A stretch of 64,000 nt of DNA from Chloroflexota bacterium. Its GTDB lineage: Bacteria > Chloroflexota > Anaerolineae > Anaerolineales > Villigracilaceae. Each line of letters begins with the position of its first letter. The first letter of the stretch is position 1. A program made the position numbers and the translations under genes. Shown here piece after piece: positions 26,124-35,029 of the stretch. The DNA is taken from NCBI GenBank assembly GCA_029782225.1, contig JAKOVF010000361.1:17194-81193 (forward strand), in the 5' to 3' direction. The notes under the pieces are model-generated. The model was not told the origin of the DNA and did not search any database. It saw only the letters and a list, made by a program, of their open reading frames with translations.

Positions 26124-26150
26124 AACAGGCGGAAAAACATTCCGCCTGTT
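26124..26150 (-). terminator. hairpin terminator, minus strand
   Basis: 11 bp stem AACAGGCGGAA (26124-26134) with TTCCGCCTGTT (26140-26150). On the minus strand it is followed by TTTCT. It lies between divergently oriented genes, so the only thing it could end is the minus-strand repeat copy B. Confidence 0.7.
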
Positions 26151-26171
26151 CCATCGAAAGTATATATAAGC

Positions 26172-26262
26172 TAATTCACGACTGCAGGTCTAAACTTATA
26201 CCCGTATACCAGGTTTATGCCCCGCAGTACCGATCTCTATCGTGCTTTAGAAGGCAGCTCAT
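26172..26262 (-). repeat. degenerate coding-tail repeat, copy B
   Basis: Minus-strand translation gives RSVLRGINLVYGYKFRPAVVN then a stop, with a stop codon also just before RSV. It is 9 bp shorter than copy C internally but otherwise in the same frame. It fills most of the 26039-26366 gap between the divergent MalT-type regulator and histidine kinase genes. Confidence 0.7.
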
Positions 26263-26366
26263 TCAAAATATTTGGTTATCGAGAGTGCAATTTCAGAAGC
26301 CAGGCGAATTTGCCGGGTTATATTTAATTTCTTCCTGTCATAAGCAAATTCGATTATAGTTGATTC

Positions 26367-28148
26367 ATGTCTCTTCGTACGCGGCTAATCATTTTCGTCC
26401 TGCTCTTCGGTTCCGCGGTCCTGACCAATATCATTGCATTGGTGTATCTGGCTGATTCGATCTCCAGATCATTAGAAGTAATTGAACAAATTCGCGAGCG
26501 TCAACTTGTGGCCGTGCAGATGAATGCACACTTGCGTGATGCCGAGGCCGCCCTCTATCGCTACCAGATCAACGGCGAAATCGGATTTAAGTCCCAGTTT
26601 ATTGAACAGCTAAAAACCTTTCACAACGATCTTAAACAGTATCGTCAACTGGTACAAGAGCCGGATGAACGCCAATGGGCCGCGACATTGGAGATGGCAT
26701 ATCAGCAAGGCCTTGACACAGGTAGCGACTTGATCGCATTGCGGGATCGTCAGACCAGTCAACTCGACGAATTCTTGACTACACAATCTCAGTTATCTGC
26801 CTTCCTGATCAAGGAGGTCATGCCAAATCGTGCTAACGATGCTGAATATCAAGCTATCGTGACAGATATGCAGGACGCCTCTCGCGCCATGCTTGTGGCG
26901 GTGACGGGTTATCTTGCGTTGCCGGCAGAATCCAAGCGAGTGCAATTCACCGATGCTGTGGTTGCATTCCAGCACGCCCTGAATAGCTACCGCGACATCG
27001 CCCGATCAGATCAGGAAACGCGCTGGGCTGAAGAGACCCTGACCAACTTTAATCAATTGGAGTCGCTTGGCACGCAGTTGATCAGTGGGCGCGACCTGCA
27101 ACAAGCTTTGTACGCCAATTTCATCTCCATTATTTTCAATGCGGGTCAGCAAACCATCGTTGGAAAAATAGAACCCCACGAAACCGAGAAATTCACGCAG
27201 GAACAACAAGCCTTGTTGAAGGCTGTCAAGGCAGCCAGCACGGTAAGCATTCTTGCCGCGGCGATGATCTCAACAATTGCGATCCTGTTTATGATTTATC
27301 TTTCGCGGCAAATTAATATGCGTGCGACTGCCCTGCTCAATGGTGCAGAACGTGTAACACATGGCAATCTCGACGAGCCCGTCACCATTTCTGGCAAGGA
27401 TGAATTTGGTCAACTGGCCACATCCTTTAATATGATGATGCGTGAACTTGCCAGCCGCGAAGCCCGCCTGCGTGCAATGATTGGCAGGATGGCTCACATA
27501 CAGGATGAGGAGCGTCGCCTCATCGGCTTGGACCTGCATGATGGGCTGACCCAATTGATTATCTCTGCCAACATGCACTTGAACACCCTCAACTCACAGA
27601 TCGGCTCAAAACTGAACGCACAGACCCTGCAAGCACTCGACGTCAGCCGGACTCTGGTCAAACAGGCCATTGAAGAGGCGCGTCGGGTCATCTCTGAACT
27701 GCGCCCAAGTATGGTCGATGATTTGGGATTGGAACGCGGCCTCCGGCAATATGTAACCGAAGTTTGCGAAGAACAACATTGGGACGCGGAGATTGTCACC
27801 CAAACCCAGGGATTGAAGATTGCAAAGTCAATGGAAGCTTCGATTTTCCGCATTGCACAGGAGGCATTGACGAATGCCCGCAAACACGCTCGTACGGAAC
27901 GGATACGCGTCGAACTGTCAGCGGATGATCAAGGTCTGGTCCTACGTATACAGGATTGGGGACAGGGTTTCGACGCGCTGTTGATCCAGAAAGATGAAGC
28001 CCAGCATCTCGGGCTGGTCAGCATGCAGGAGCGGGCGCAAATGATCGATGGCGTCTGTACCATAGAAAGCCAGTTGGGAAAAGGAACCAGCGTTGAGGTG
28101 CGAATTCCGCTGGCGTCGCTTGCTCAGAGGAGCGAAGATGGAAGATGA
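26367..28148 (+). CDS. membrane sensor histidine kinase (HisKA_3, NarL-system type)
   Basis: 593 residues. Membrane helix about 8-30, a long extracytoplasmic helical sensor to about 285, second helix about 290-312, HAMP about 313-365, then HisKA_3 with the phosphorylated His in LDLHDGLTQ (about 393) and an HATPase_c domain (SIFRIAQEALTNARKHA, GQGFD). TATAGT sits six bases before the ATG with no Shine-Dalgarno site. The response regulator gene overlaps its end by 11 bp, so the pair form one two-component system. The signal is unknown. Confidence 0.93.
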   Translation: MSLRTRLIIFVLLFGSAVLTNIIALVYLADSISRSLEVIEQIRERQLVAVQMNAHLRDAEAALYRYQINGEIGFKSQFIEQLKTFHNDLKQYRQLVQEPDERQWAATLEMAYQQGLDTGSDLIALRDRQTSQLDEFLTTQSQLSAFLIKEVMPNRANDAEYQAIVTDMQDASRAMLVAVTGYLALPAESKRVQFTDAVVAFQHALNSYRDIARSDQETRWAEETLTNFNQLESLGTQLISGRDLQQALYANFISIIFNAGQQTIVGKIEPHETEKFTQEQQALLKAVKAASTVSILAAAMISTIAILFMIYLSRQINMRATALLNGAERVTHGNLDEPVTISGKDEFGQLATSFNMMMRELASREARLRAMIGRMAHIQDEERRLIGLDLHDGLTQLIISANMHLNTLNSQIGSKLNAQTLQALDVSRTLVKQAIEEARRVISELRPSMVDDLGLERGLRQYVTEVCEEQHWDAEIVTQTQGLKIAKSMEASIFRIAQEALTNARKHARTERIRVELSADDQGLVLRIQDWGQGFDALLIQKDEAQHLGLVSMQERAQMIDGVCTIESQLGKGTSVEVRIPLASLAQRSEDGR

Positions 28149-28791
28149 AATCACAGTATTGATCGCGGACGATCATCCAATGGTGCGTGCCGGACTGCGA
28201 AGCATGCTAAGTGATTCGCGTATCCGGATCGTAGGTGAAGCCAATAATGGGCGCGAAGCGTTCGAGATGGTATTAAAGCATAAACCCGCGGTGCTGTTGA
28301 TGGATATCCGTATGCCAGACATGGACGGTATACAGGCGCTCGAAACGATCAAGGCGGAAAAACTGGATACGCGTGTCATCATGGTGACAACTTATCGAAG
28401 CACCGCATATTTGTTGCGCTCTCTTACAGCCGGCGCGTCTGGATTCGTGTTAAAGGATATTTCACGTGAAGAACTGCTTGCGGCGGTGTATTCCATCGCA
28501 CAAGGGACCTCGCTGGTGGATAGTCTATTTTTGCAGGATGTTTTGCGAAGCCTCGAAAGTGCGGAGAAATCGGATGAATTGCCAGAAGATTTGATCGAAC
28601 CCCTCACCGCGCGCGAAATGGACATTCTCCGCCTGATGGTGGAAGGGCTTACCAATCAAGCCATCGGGGATGTGTTGGGACTCAGTGCAGGGACAGTAAA
28701 AGGCTACGCTCAAACGGTTATGCACAAACTGGGTACCAACGACCGCACGCAAGCCGCGGTCAAGGCGATTCGAATGGGACTGGTGAAATAA
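28138..28791 (+). CDS. LuxR/NarL-type response regulator
   Basis: 217 residues from ATG 28138 (GAGGAG upstream). The receiver domain has the acidic pair in VLIADDH and the phospho-acceptor Asp in LLMDIRMPD (about 56). The C-terminal LuxR HTH is LTAREMDILRLMVEGLTNQAIG. It is the partner of the overlapping kinase. It converges on the D-2-hydroxyacid dehydrogenase gene, with 4 bp between the stops. Confidence 0.93.
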   Translation: MEDEITVLIADDHPMVRAGLRSMLSDSRIRIVGEANNGREAFEMVLKHKPAVLLMDIRMPDMDGIQALETIKAEKLDTRVIMVTTYRSTAYLLRSLTAGASGFVLKDISREELLAAVYSIAQGTSLVDSLFLQDVLRSLESAEKSDELPEDLIEPLTAREMDILRLMVEGLTNQAIGDVLGLSAGTVKGYAQTVMHKLGTNDRTQAAVKAIRMGLVK

Positions 28792-28795
28792 AAGT

Positions 28796-29803
28796 TCATT
28801 TGCCCGATCCGTTGCTGCGCGAGCGGTCAGACTGCATGGCATCAGGATTCAATACATCGCTTTCGAGAAGTTCGTTTTTTAGCCAGGCATCCAGTTGGTC
28901 AGCGGCGATCTGAACAAACTCATGAAAGACATCCCGAACCTGCCAGCCGACATGCGGCGTCAACAATACGTTTGGCATTGTCCGCAACGGGCTAGACGCT
29001 GGAAGCGGTTCGACAGTGAACACATCCAGACCCGCACCTGCAATTCTTTTTTCGCGCAGAGCGTCTATTAACGCAACCTCGTCAATGATCGCGCCACGCG
29101 AAGTGTTGATCAATATTGCACCAGGCTTCATCTTCCACAAATTTTCTCTATTCATAAGACCGCGCGATTCATCCGAGAGACGGAGATGAATGGATACGAC
29201 GTCTGATTTCGCCAGCAGCTTATCAAGCGGGAGTCGCCGGACGCCAAATTCATCAGGTCCGGGGCGTAAGCCAGTCCGATCCCATACGATGACTTTCATC
29301 CCGAAGGCTTCTGCCAGCCGTGCGATCGGACGCCCATGTCGTCCATACCCGAGAATTCCTAATGTGCGTCCGGCCAGCGAGCCGCCAATCCTCCCCTGCC
29401 ATTCTCCTTTGCGCATCTCCATTGTGAGTGGATAAATTTGACGGACCAATCCCAGCATGAAGCCTAGAGCAAGTTCCGGGACAACCACCGTTGGCTTCGA
29501 TACCCGCCTGCCAAGTGCGATCACAATTCCCCTTTGAGTCGCAGCAGCCCGATCGATATGATAAGCATGCCCCCCGGTTTGCAGGACAAGTTCGAGGGCA
29601 GGACAAACTGCAAAGAAGGGACCATCTAGTTTCGTTCTCTCCCGCAGGGCCAGGATGACCTGAACGTCTTTTAGGATGCTGTAATCATCAACAGGGTGGT
29701 CGAGAATCGTAACATCCGCAAGTTGACGCAATCGCACCATGGCGGGGGACAACGCCAATTCCCGTTCATAATCGTCCATGACCAATAATTTTGGTTTGTT
29801 CAT
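28796..29803 (-). CDS. D-2-hydroxyacid dehydrogenase family protein
   Basis: 335 residues from ATG 29803, with AGGAGG upstream. Rossmann NAD-binding motif LGILGYGRHGRPIA (about 150-163). Catalytic Arg in INTSRGAIID, Glu in LDVFTVEPLP and His in LLTPHVGWQ. The substrate is not fixed by sequence; relatives include glycerate, phosphoglycerate and hydroxyisocaproate dehydrogenases. It is transcribed away from the lyase operon at 29981 and may belong to the same catabolic theme. Confidence 0.9.
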   Translation of the reverse strand: MNKPKLLVMDDYERELALSPAMVRLRQLADVTILDHPVDDYSILKDVQVILALRERTKLDGPFFAVCPALELVLQTGGHAYHIDRAAATQRGIVIALGRRVSKPTVVVPELALGFMLGLVRQIYPLTMEMRKGEWQGRIGGSLAGRTLGILGYGRHGRPIARLAEAFGMKVIVWDRTGLRPGPDEFGVRRLPLDKLLAKSDVVSIHLRLSDESRGLMNRENLWKMKPGAILINTSRGAIIDEVALIDALREKRIAGAGLDVFTVEPLPASSPLRTMPNVLLTPHVGWQVRDVFHEFVQIAADQLDAWLKNELLESDVLNPDAMQSDRSRSNGSGK

Positions 29804-29980
29804 ATTTGAACCTCCTATCGTCTTCGCCAAATGTGCACGATCTTCCTTGCTCAAGGCGGGGGAGTAGTTAGGTGGATCACCCAAATATATATCATAAGAT
29901 GTCTACTCCCAAACGGAGGGATAAAAATCAGCCGATTGGGAGTTTTGCATTCAAAGCCCAAACAGTATTCTATAGCCAGA

Positions 29981-30859
29981 ATGACTGCAAAAGCACTTCG
30001 TGATCTGCTTTCCCGTTCAGAGATACTGGTTGTACCGGGCGCCGCGGATGCCCTATCTGCCCGCGTTATCGAGGATGTCGGTTTCAGCGCGGCATATGCC
30101 AGTGGAGCGGGGATTGCCAATGTGCAGTTCGCCCTGCCGGATATCGGTTTGCTTACGATGACCGAAATGATCGAGCCGATCCGCCGCATCGTCGAGGCGG
30201 TGCACATCCCAGTCATCGCAGACGCGGATACGGGATACGGCAATGCGTCCAATGTCACGCGCACAACTCAGGCCTATGAAGATGCGGGCGTCGCCGCCAT
30301 CCAATTGGAAGACCAGGTTACGCCCAAAAAATGCGGTCACTTCAATGGGAAAGAAGTAATCCCCGCCGAAGAAATGGTTCAAAAAATCCATGCCGCCATT
30401 ACGGTGCGCAGGGAAATGTTGATCATCGCCCGTACAGATAGCATTGCCACACACGGGATGGAAGAGGCTGTCAAACGGGCGAATCTATATGCTCGCGCCG
30501 GCGCGGACATCATCTTCGTGGAAGCTCCCACGCAAAAAGAACAGATCGCCGAACTTCCAGCACAAATCAAAGCTCCCCTCCTTTTCAATATGACCGAAGG
30601 CGCAAAGACCCCGATCATTTCACACGATGAACTTCACGAGATGGGATATCGCATTGTGATCCATCCCAATCTCGCCATGCGCGTCGCGGCCCGCGCCATG
30701 CAAAGTGCTCTCGCTGTGTTACAAAAAGCGCGCAGCAGCGAACTGCTGATTCCTTCCATGCTGGAGTGGAACGAACGCCAGCGGCTCGTCCGGCTGCCAG
30801 AGTGGGAGGAGCTTGATAACGAATTGAGCCGCTTTGAATTAGAAGCGGATTCGAGATAA
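29981..30859 (+). CDS. isocitrate lyase/PEP mutase superfamily C-C lyase (2-methylisocitrate lyase-like)
   Basis: 292 residues from ATG 29981; a longer frame from 29831 lacks support. Metal-binding DADTGYGN at 81-88 and catalytic PKKCGHFNGK at 115-124. KKCGH marks lyases (methylisocitrate, dimethylmalate), not phosphoenolpyruvate mutases, which lack that Cys. It probably cleaves a branched tricarboxylate or malate-type acid. A TATTCT/TATAG region lies just before the start, without a Shine-Dalgarno site. It heads an operon with an ABC importer and a PrpD-family dehydratase. Confidence 0.86.
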   Translation: MTAKALRDLLSRSEILVVPGAADALSARVIEDVGFSAAYASGAGIANVQFALPDIGLLTMTEMIEPIRRIVEAVHIPVIADADTGYGNASNVTRTTQAYEDAGVAAIQLEDQVTPKKCGHFNGKEVIPAEEMVQKIHAAITVRREMLIIARTDSIATHGMEEAVKRANLYARAGADIIFVEAPTQKEQIAELPAQIKAPLLFNMTEGAKTPIISHDELHEMGYRIVIHPNLAMRVAARAMQSALAVLQKARSSELLIPSMLEWNERQRLVRLPEWEELDNELSRFELEADSR

Positions 30860-30884
30860 TCCAATTGTCCAAAGGAGAAGAAAA

Positions 30885-32063
30885 ATGAATCGCAAACTGA
30901 ACGTGTTCCTTTCATTGATGCTGGCTCTAATGTTCGTTATGGCTGCCTGTGCTCCCGCTTCCACGCCGACAGAAGCACCAGCTACCAGTGCCCCAGCTAC
31001 AGAAGCTGCAACCGAGGCCGCCACTGAGGCACCTGCCGCAACCGAAGCCCCTGCCGGAGAAGCTGATCTTAACGCGCTCGCCGAAGAATCCAAGAAGGAG
31101 ACTGAAGGTCTGCTTGTCCACTCGATTATGGGTGAGAATAACTGGGCACCTGTAATTGCCGCCTTCAACGCCAAGTACCAGTGGATCACCGTTACCGCCC
31201 TCGACCTCGGCACTACAGAAACATTCGAGAAGTATTACACCGAGGCGGCTGGTGGCGCGCGCACTGCTGATATGATCATCACATCCTCGCCGGATGGCTG
31301 GCAGGATTTCATTGCCAAAGGCGAATTGCAGGTCTACCACCCCGTCAACATTGAAGGCATGCCTGACTTCGCCACGCTGGCAGATGGCGTGTATGCCGTC
31401 TCCACCGACCCGATGATCATCATCTATAACAAGCAATTGGTCAGCACTCCTCCCGAAACCATGGAAGCGGTAGCCGCCTTTGCCTCCGACCCCGCCAATG
31501 CCGGCAAGATCATTACTTACGATGCAGAGAAAAATGGTACGGGCTACGGTATCAACTGGTTCTGGATCGGTAAGAAGGGCGATGCTGGCTGGACCACGCT
31601 TGAAACCATAGGCAAGTCCAACGTCAACATGCAGACCTCGGCTGGCAATATGGTCAATGCTGTTCTGACAGGTGAAGCCACGGTTGGTTACTTTGTCTCC
31701 GCCATCTCAGTTTTCCCGAAATTCCCGGATGCAGAACCCATTCTCGGTTACTCGTATCAGAAGGACGGCCAGGTTGTGCTGGTACGCGGCATGGGAATCA
31801 CCAAAGCCGCCAAGTCACCTGCTTCAGCCAAGCTAATGATGGAATTTATCCTTTCTCCCGAGGGCCAGATCGCCTGGGCAGAAGGCGGACTGACTCCCTA
31901 CCGTCCTGATGTTGCGGACAAAGCCAAGTACCATCTGCAGAAGGTGATCGATGCTGTCGGTGAAGAAAATATCATCCCCTTCTTCTTTGATCCGAAGATT
32001 GCCTCCGCAGATAACCGGGCTGCATTCCTCGCCAAGTGGAAAGCGGCTTTCGGTCGCCCGTAA
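30885..32063 (+). CDS. ABC transporter solute-binding lipoprotein (Fbp/Phn-like, family 1)
   Basis: 392 residues, AAAGGAG upstream. Lipobox VMAAC (Cys about 21), then an Ala/Thr/Glu/Pro linker to about 62 and a two-lobe binding domain. Segments such as TADMIITSSPDGWQDF and MIIIYNKQLV resemble Fe3+- and 2-aminoethylphosphonate-type binding proteins. It is the surface receptor of the importer encoded next. The ligand is probably an organic acid, given the flanking lyase and dehydratase; this is inference. Confidence 0.9.
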   Translation: MNRKLNVFLSLMLALMFVMAACAPASTPTEAPATSAPATEAATEAATEAPAATEAPAGEADLNALAEESKKETEGLLVHSIMGENNWAPVIAAFNAKYQWITVTALDLGTTETFEKYYTEAAGGARTADMIITSSPDGWQDFIAKGELQVYHPVNIEGMPDFATLADGVYAVSTDPMIIIYNKQLVSTPPETMEAVAAFASDPANAGKIITYDAEKNGTGYGINWFWIGKKGDAGWTTLETIGKSNVNMQTSAGNMVNAVLTGEATVGYFVSAISVFPKFPDAEPILGYSYQKDGQVVLVRGMGITKAAKSPASAKLMMEFILSPEGQIAWAEGGLTPYRPDVADKAKYHLQKVIDAVGEENIIPFFFDPKIASADNRAAFLAKWKAAFGRP

Positions 32064-32085
32064 ACTCACGATCTGAGATTCCTGA

Positions 32086-32122
32086 AGGTCGGTAGTTGGA
32101 CTATACTCCGACTACCGACCTT
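32086..32122 (+). terminator. intercistronic hairpin (partial terminator)
   Basis: 16 bp stem with one G-T pair: AAGGTCGGTAGT (32086-32097) pairs with ACTACCGACCTT (32111-32122), extended inward to TGGA/TCCG, loop CTATAC. It sits between the binding-protein and permease genes, where such hairpins raise binding-protein dosage relative to the membrane parts. Confidence 0.75.
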
Positions 32123-32166
32123 CCTTGCAATTACACGTTTGTTTCATGTGAGTGGAGGACCCTGCG

Positions 32167-33891
32167 ATGACAACTGCGGAACAAAACCTGCGTCCGGTTG
32201 CAGTCACTCGTCCCAGATTTTCATGGGACACCATCGTTCAATGGCTGGTGGTGATCGTCACCGCGTTGCTGGTGATCTTTCCCGCCTGGCCGATCATCCT
32301 GCAAAGTTTCATGTCGAAACCTTTGTATGAAAAAGATCGTACCTTTACATTTGCCAACTATACGAATCTGCTGGGCAACGCGCGGTTTTGGGATGTGCTT
32401 GTTTACACAGCGGCTTTCGCTGTGGCAACCACGATCCTGGCAGTGATCATCGGAATCGTGCTGGCGGTAATTATTAATCGCACGAACATCCCTCTGCGGA
32501 ATCTATATTCCAACCTTGTAACGATACCCTATTATGTCTCGCCGCTCGTGCTGGCATTTGCCTGGATGCAGATGTATGGTCCCCAGGGATTCGGCACCAT
32601 CCTCGTTCGTACACTTAAATTGCCAATATGGCAGCTGTACAGCTTTGGGGGAATTGTCATCGTCTCAGCCATGTATTATATTCCATACACATTTTTATAC
32701 GCATCCTCCTCCCTCGCTCTTGCGGATCCTCAACTTGAATCGGCAGCACGGATTGGAGGTGCATCTCCGTTCCGCACCATTCTAAAAGTTACGATTCCCC
32801 TTCTGCGTCCAGCCATCACGTACAGCGCCTTGCTGACGTTGGTCTCCTCGTTCGAGTTATTGTCCATCCCTTTGGTGCTCGGCAACTCAGTAGGGATCGA
32901 TACACTGGCTACGTACCTTTACACGATCGGTGTCGTTGGCGTGAACAAAGATCAAGGGGCAGTTGCGGCAGTTGCTGTACTGGTCGTGATCCTCGTGACG
33001 GGACTCGTATTTCTGCAAAGCAAACTCGTTTCCATGGAACGGCGCTTTGTCACCGTTGGTGGAAAAGCAACTCGTCCCAAAGCGCTCGACCTCGGCCCAT
33101 GGAAGGGACTCGTATCACTTTTCGTTGGACTGTATGTTTTGCTCGGCATACTTTTGCCGTTGGGCTGTATCGTTCTAACATCCTTTGTACCCTTCCTCAG
33201 CCCGTTCATGAATCCTCTCAAGATGCTTACGCTCGGAAATTACCAGGGAATTTTCAACAGTCCGGCGTACCGCCAATCGGTTGTCAACAGCATTAACATC
33301 TCGATCTTCGCCGCTGCTATCGGAATTGTCTTCATGGCGGTGGCGGCCCTGATCGCCTATCGTTCCACATTTAAATATCGAAATGCAGTCAAGTACATGG
33401 CGCTTTATCCGCGCGCGTTTCCAGGCATCATTGTTGGCATTGGCTTTTTGTGGGCTTTTCTACTTGTGCCGGGACTTGGTTCCCTGCGAAACACAATCAT
33501 TGCGATCTCGGTCGCGTTCATCATGCGTTATCTGCCGCTGGGGTTCAGTGCGGTCAGCCCCGCCGTTTTGCAGGTCTCGGATGAACTTGACCGGGCGGGA
33601 CGAGTCGCAGGCGCGACCTGGCTGGGAACGATCCGCCATATCTTACTTCCCATCTTGAGACCTGCGTTGGTCTCAGGTTACATCCTGCTGGCGATTTCCT
33701 TTTTGAAGGAATATTCCACGGCGTTGTTCCTGGTTGCGGAGGGATCGCGCGTGATTGGCACGACCATGCTTGAATTGTGGAAACAGGGTGGCGCCGAACC
33801 TGTCGCCGCGCTCTCGACCATCCAAATGGCGATCACTGCTGTGCTCATCATCGGCGCACGTAAACTATTAGGAGTGAAACTCCATGAATAA
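32167..33891 (+). CDS. ABC transporter permease, fused two-domain (Fbp/Phn type)
   Basis: 574 residues from ATG 32167 with GTGGAGGA upstream; GTG 32152 is unlikely. Twelve membrane helices in two homologous halves. Each half has an EAA coupling motif: ARIGGASPFRTILKVTIP (about 195) and GRVAGATWLGTIRHILLP (about 480). A single fused permease is usual for FbpB and PhnV/U-type importers. The stop overlaps the ATPase start by 8 bp. Confidence 0.92.
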   Translation: MTTAEQNLRPVAVTRPRFSWDTIVQWLVVIVTALLVIFPAWPIILQSFMSKPLYEKDRTFTFANYTNLLGNARFWDVLVYTAAFAVATTILAVIIGIVLAVIINRTNIPLRNLYSNLVTIPYYVSPLVLAFAWMQMYGPQGFGTILVRTLKLPIWQLYSFGGIVIVSAMYYIPYTFLYASSSLALADPQLESAARIGGASPFRTILKVTIPLLRPAITYSALLTLVSSFELLSIPLVLGNSVGIDTLATYLYTIGVVGVNKDQGAVAAVAVLVVILVTGLVFLQSKLVSMERRFVTVGGKATRPKALDLGPWKGLVSLFVGLYVLLGILLPLGCIVLTSFVPFLSPFMNPLKMLTLGNYQGIFNSPAYRQSVVNSINISIFAAAIGIVFMAVAALIAYRSTFKYRNAVKYMALYPRAFPGIIVGIGFLWAFLLVPGLGSLRNTIIAISVAFIMRYLPLGFSAVSPAVLQVSDELDRAGRVAGATWLGTIRHILLPILRPALVSGYILLAISFLKEYSTALFLVAEGSRVIGTTMLELWKQGGAEPVAALSTIQMAITAVLIIGARKLLGVKLHE

Positions 33892-34978
33892 CGATCTGAT
33901 CATCGAAGACTTGACGAAGCAATTTGCCAGTTCAAATTCCGTTGCCATCGCAGGTATAAACCTGGTCGTCAAAGAGGGAGAATTCACCACGCTGCTAGGC
34001 CCATCCGGCTGCGGCAAAAGCACGACCCTCAACTGCGTGGCCGGACTCGAGCAGCCGACCGCGGGTACCATTCGTGTCGGCGACTTCGTAATGACCGATA
34101 CCGCGCGTGACCTGATCCTGCCGCCTGAACAACGTCATCTTGGCATGGTGTTTCAATCGTACGCCTTATGGCCGCATATGAAGGTGTTCGATAATGTGGC
34201 GTTCGCGCTCAAGCTGCAGAAGCGCGCTTCAGATGAGATCAAAAAGAGGGTCCAGGAGAGTCTCGCTTTGGTTGGACTGGAGGAACTTGCAGATCGTTAT
34301 CCCTTTCAGCTTTCAGGCGGACAGCAACAGCGCGTTGCCCTCGCCCGTGCAGTGGTCAGTCGTCCGAAAGTATTACTTCTCGACGAGCCACTCTCCAATC
34401 TTGATGCGAAGATCCGCGAGAATGCGCGCGTCTGGCTGCGTGGACTCCAGCAGCAACTTGGAATTACAACGGTGTACGTTACGCATGATCAATCAGAAGC
34501 GTTTGCCATGTCCGATATGATTGCCGTCATGTCGATGGGAAAATTGCAGCAGTATGCGCCGCCGGAAGAAATTTACGAACGCCCCGCAAATCGTTTTGTT
34601 GCGGAGTTCATCGGTGTGACCTCTTTCCTTACGGGCATACTGCAAAGTGTGGATGGCAAAAAGGCTACATTGAAACTGGCTTCAGGAGAACTGCTGAACA
34701 TTCGCAAAGAGAGTCAGTCGGATTACGTTTGGAACGAAGGCGAACATACTGCGGCGGCCATCCGTTCCGAGCGGGTGGAAGTGCTGCCCGAAGGCGCACC
34801 GAAACATGAAAACACAATCATGGCACATATCACCACCCGCACATATCTCGGTTCAAAATGGCAGTACACGGTTGAGACGTCCGGCGGCTCGTTGCGGCTC
34901 GAATCGACAGATGCGATTCAAGGTGATAACCTGTCCATGTATCTGCCGCCAGATTCAATCCTTCTGTTGGCAAATTGA
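33884..34978 (+). CDS. ABC transporter ATP-binding protein (PotA/FbpC type)
   Basis: 364 residues, TAGGAG upstream. Walker A GPSGCGKST at about 39-47, signature LSGGQQQR, Walker B LLLDEPLSNLDA and H-loop VTHDQSEA. A C-terminal TOBE domain (about 240-360) is the regulatory extension of the carbohydrate/putrescine/iron importer class. It completes the importer with the 30885 and 32167 genes. Confidence 0.93.
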   Translation: MNNDLIIEDLTKQFASSNSVAIAGINLVVKEGEFTTLLGPSGCGKSTTLNCVAGLEQPTAGTIRVGDFVMTDTARDLILPPEQRHLGMVFQSYALWPHMKVFDNVAFALKLQKRASDEIKKRVQESLALVGLEELADRYPFQLSGGQQQRVALARAVVSRPKVLLLDEPLSNLDAKIRENARVWLRGLQQQLGITTVYVTHDQSEAFAMSDMIAVMSMGKLQQYAPPEEIYERPANRFVAEFIGVTSFLTGILQSVDGKKATLKLASGELLNIRKESQSDYVWNEGEHTAAAIRSERVEVLPEGAPKHENTIMAHITTRTYLGSKWQYTVETSGGSLRLESTDAIQGDNLSMYLPPDSILLLAN

Positions 34979-34983
34979 TTTCG

Positions 34984-35011
34984 AACTCCAAAGTCACGAG
35001 ACTTTGGAGTT
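34984..35011 (+). terminator. terminator after the ABC importer genes
   Basis: Perfect 12 bp stem AACTCCAAAGTC (34984-34995) with GACTTTGGAGTT (35000-35011), loop ACGA, followed by TCTTGAATAA. The MmgE/PrpD gene starts 18 bp later, so the hairpin may act as a partial stop or attenuator within a longer transcript. Confidence 0.75.
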
Positions 35012-35029
35012 TCTTGAATAACTGCAAAT

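Noticed and set aside
29981..30859. Calling the lyase a phosphoenolpyruvate mutase because an Fbp/Phn-like importer follows
   Set aside because: KKCGH is the catalytic motif of the isocitrate/methylisocitrate lyase branch; mutases lack this Cys.
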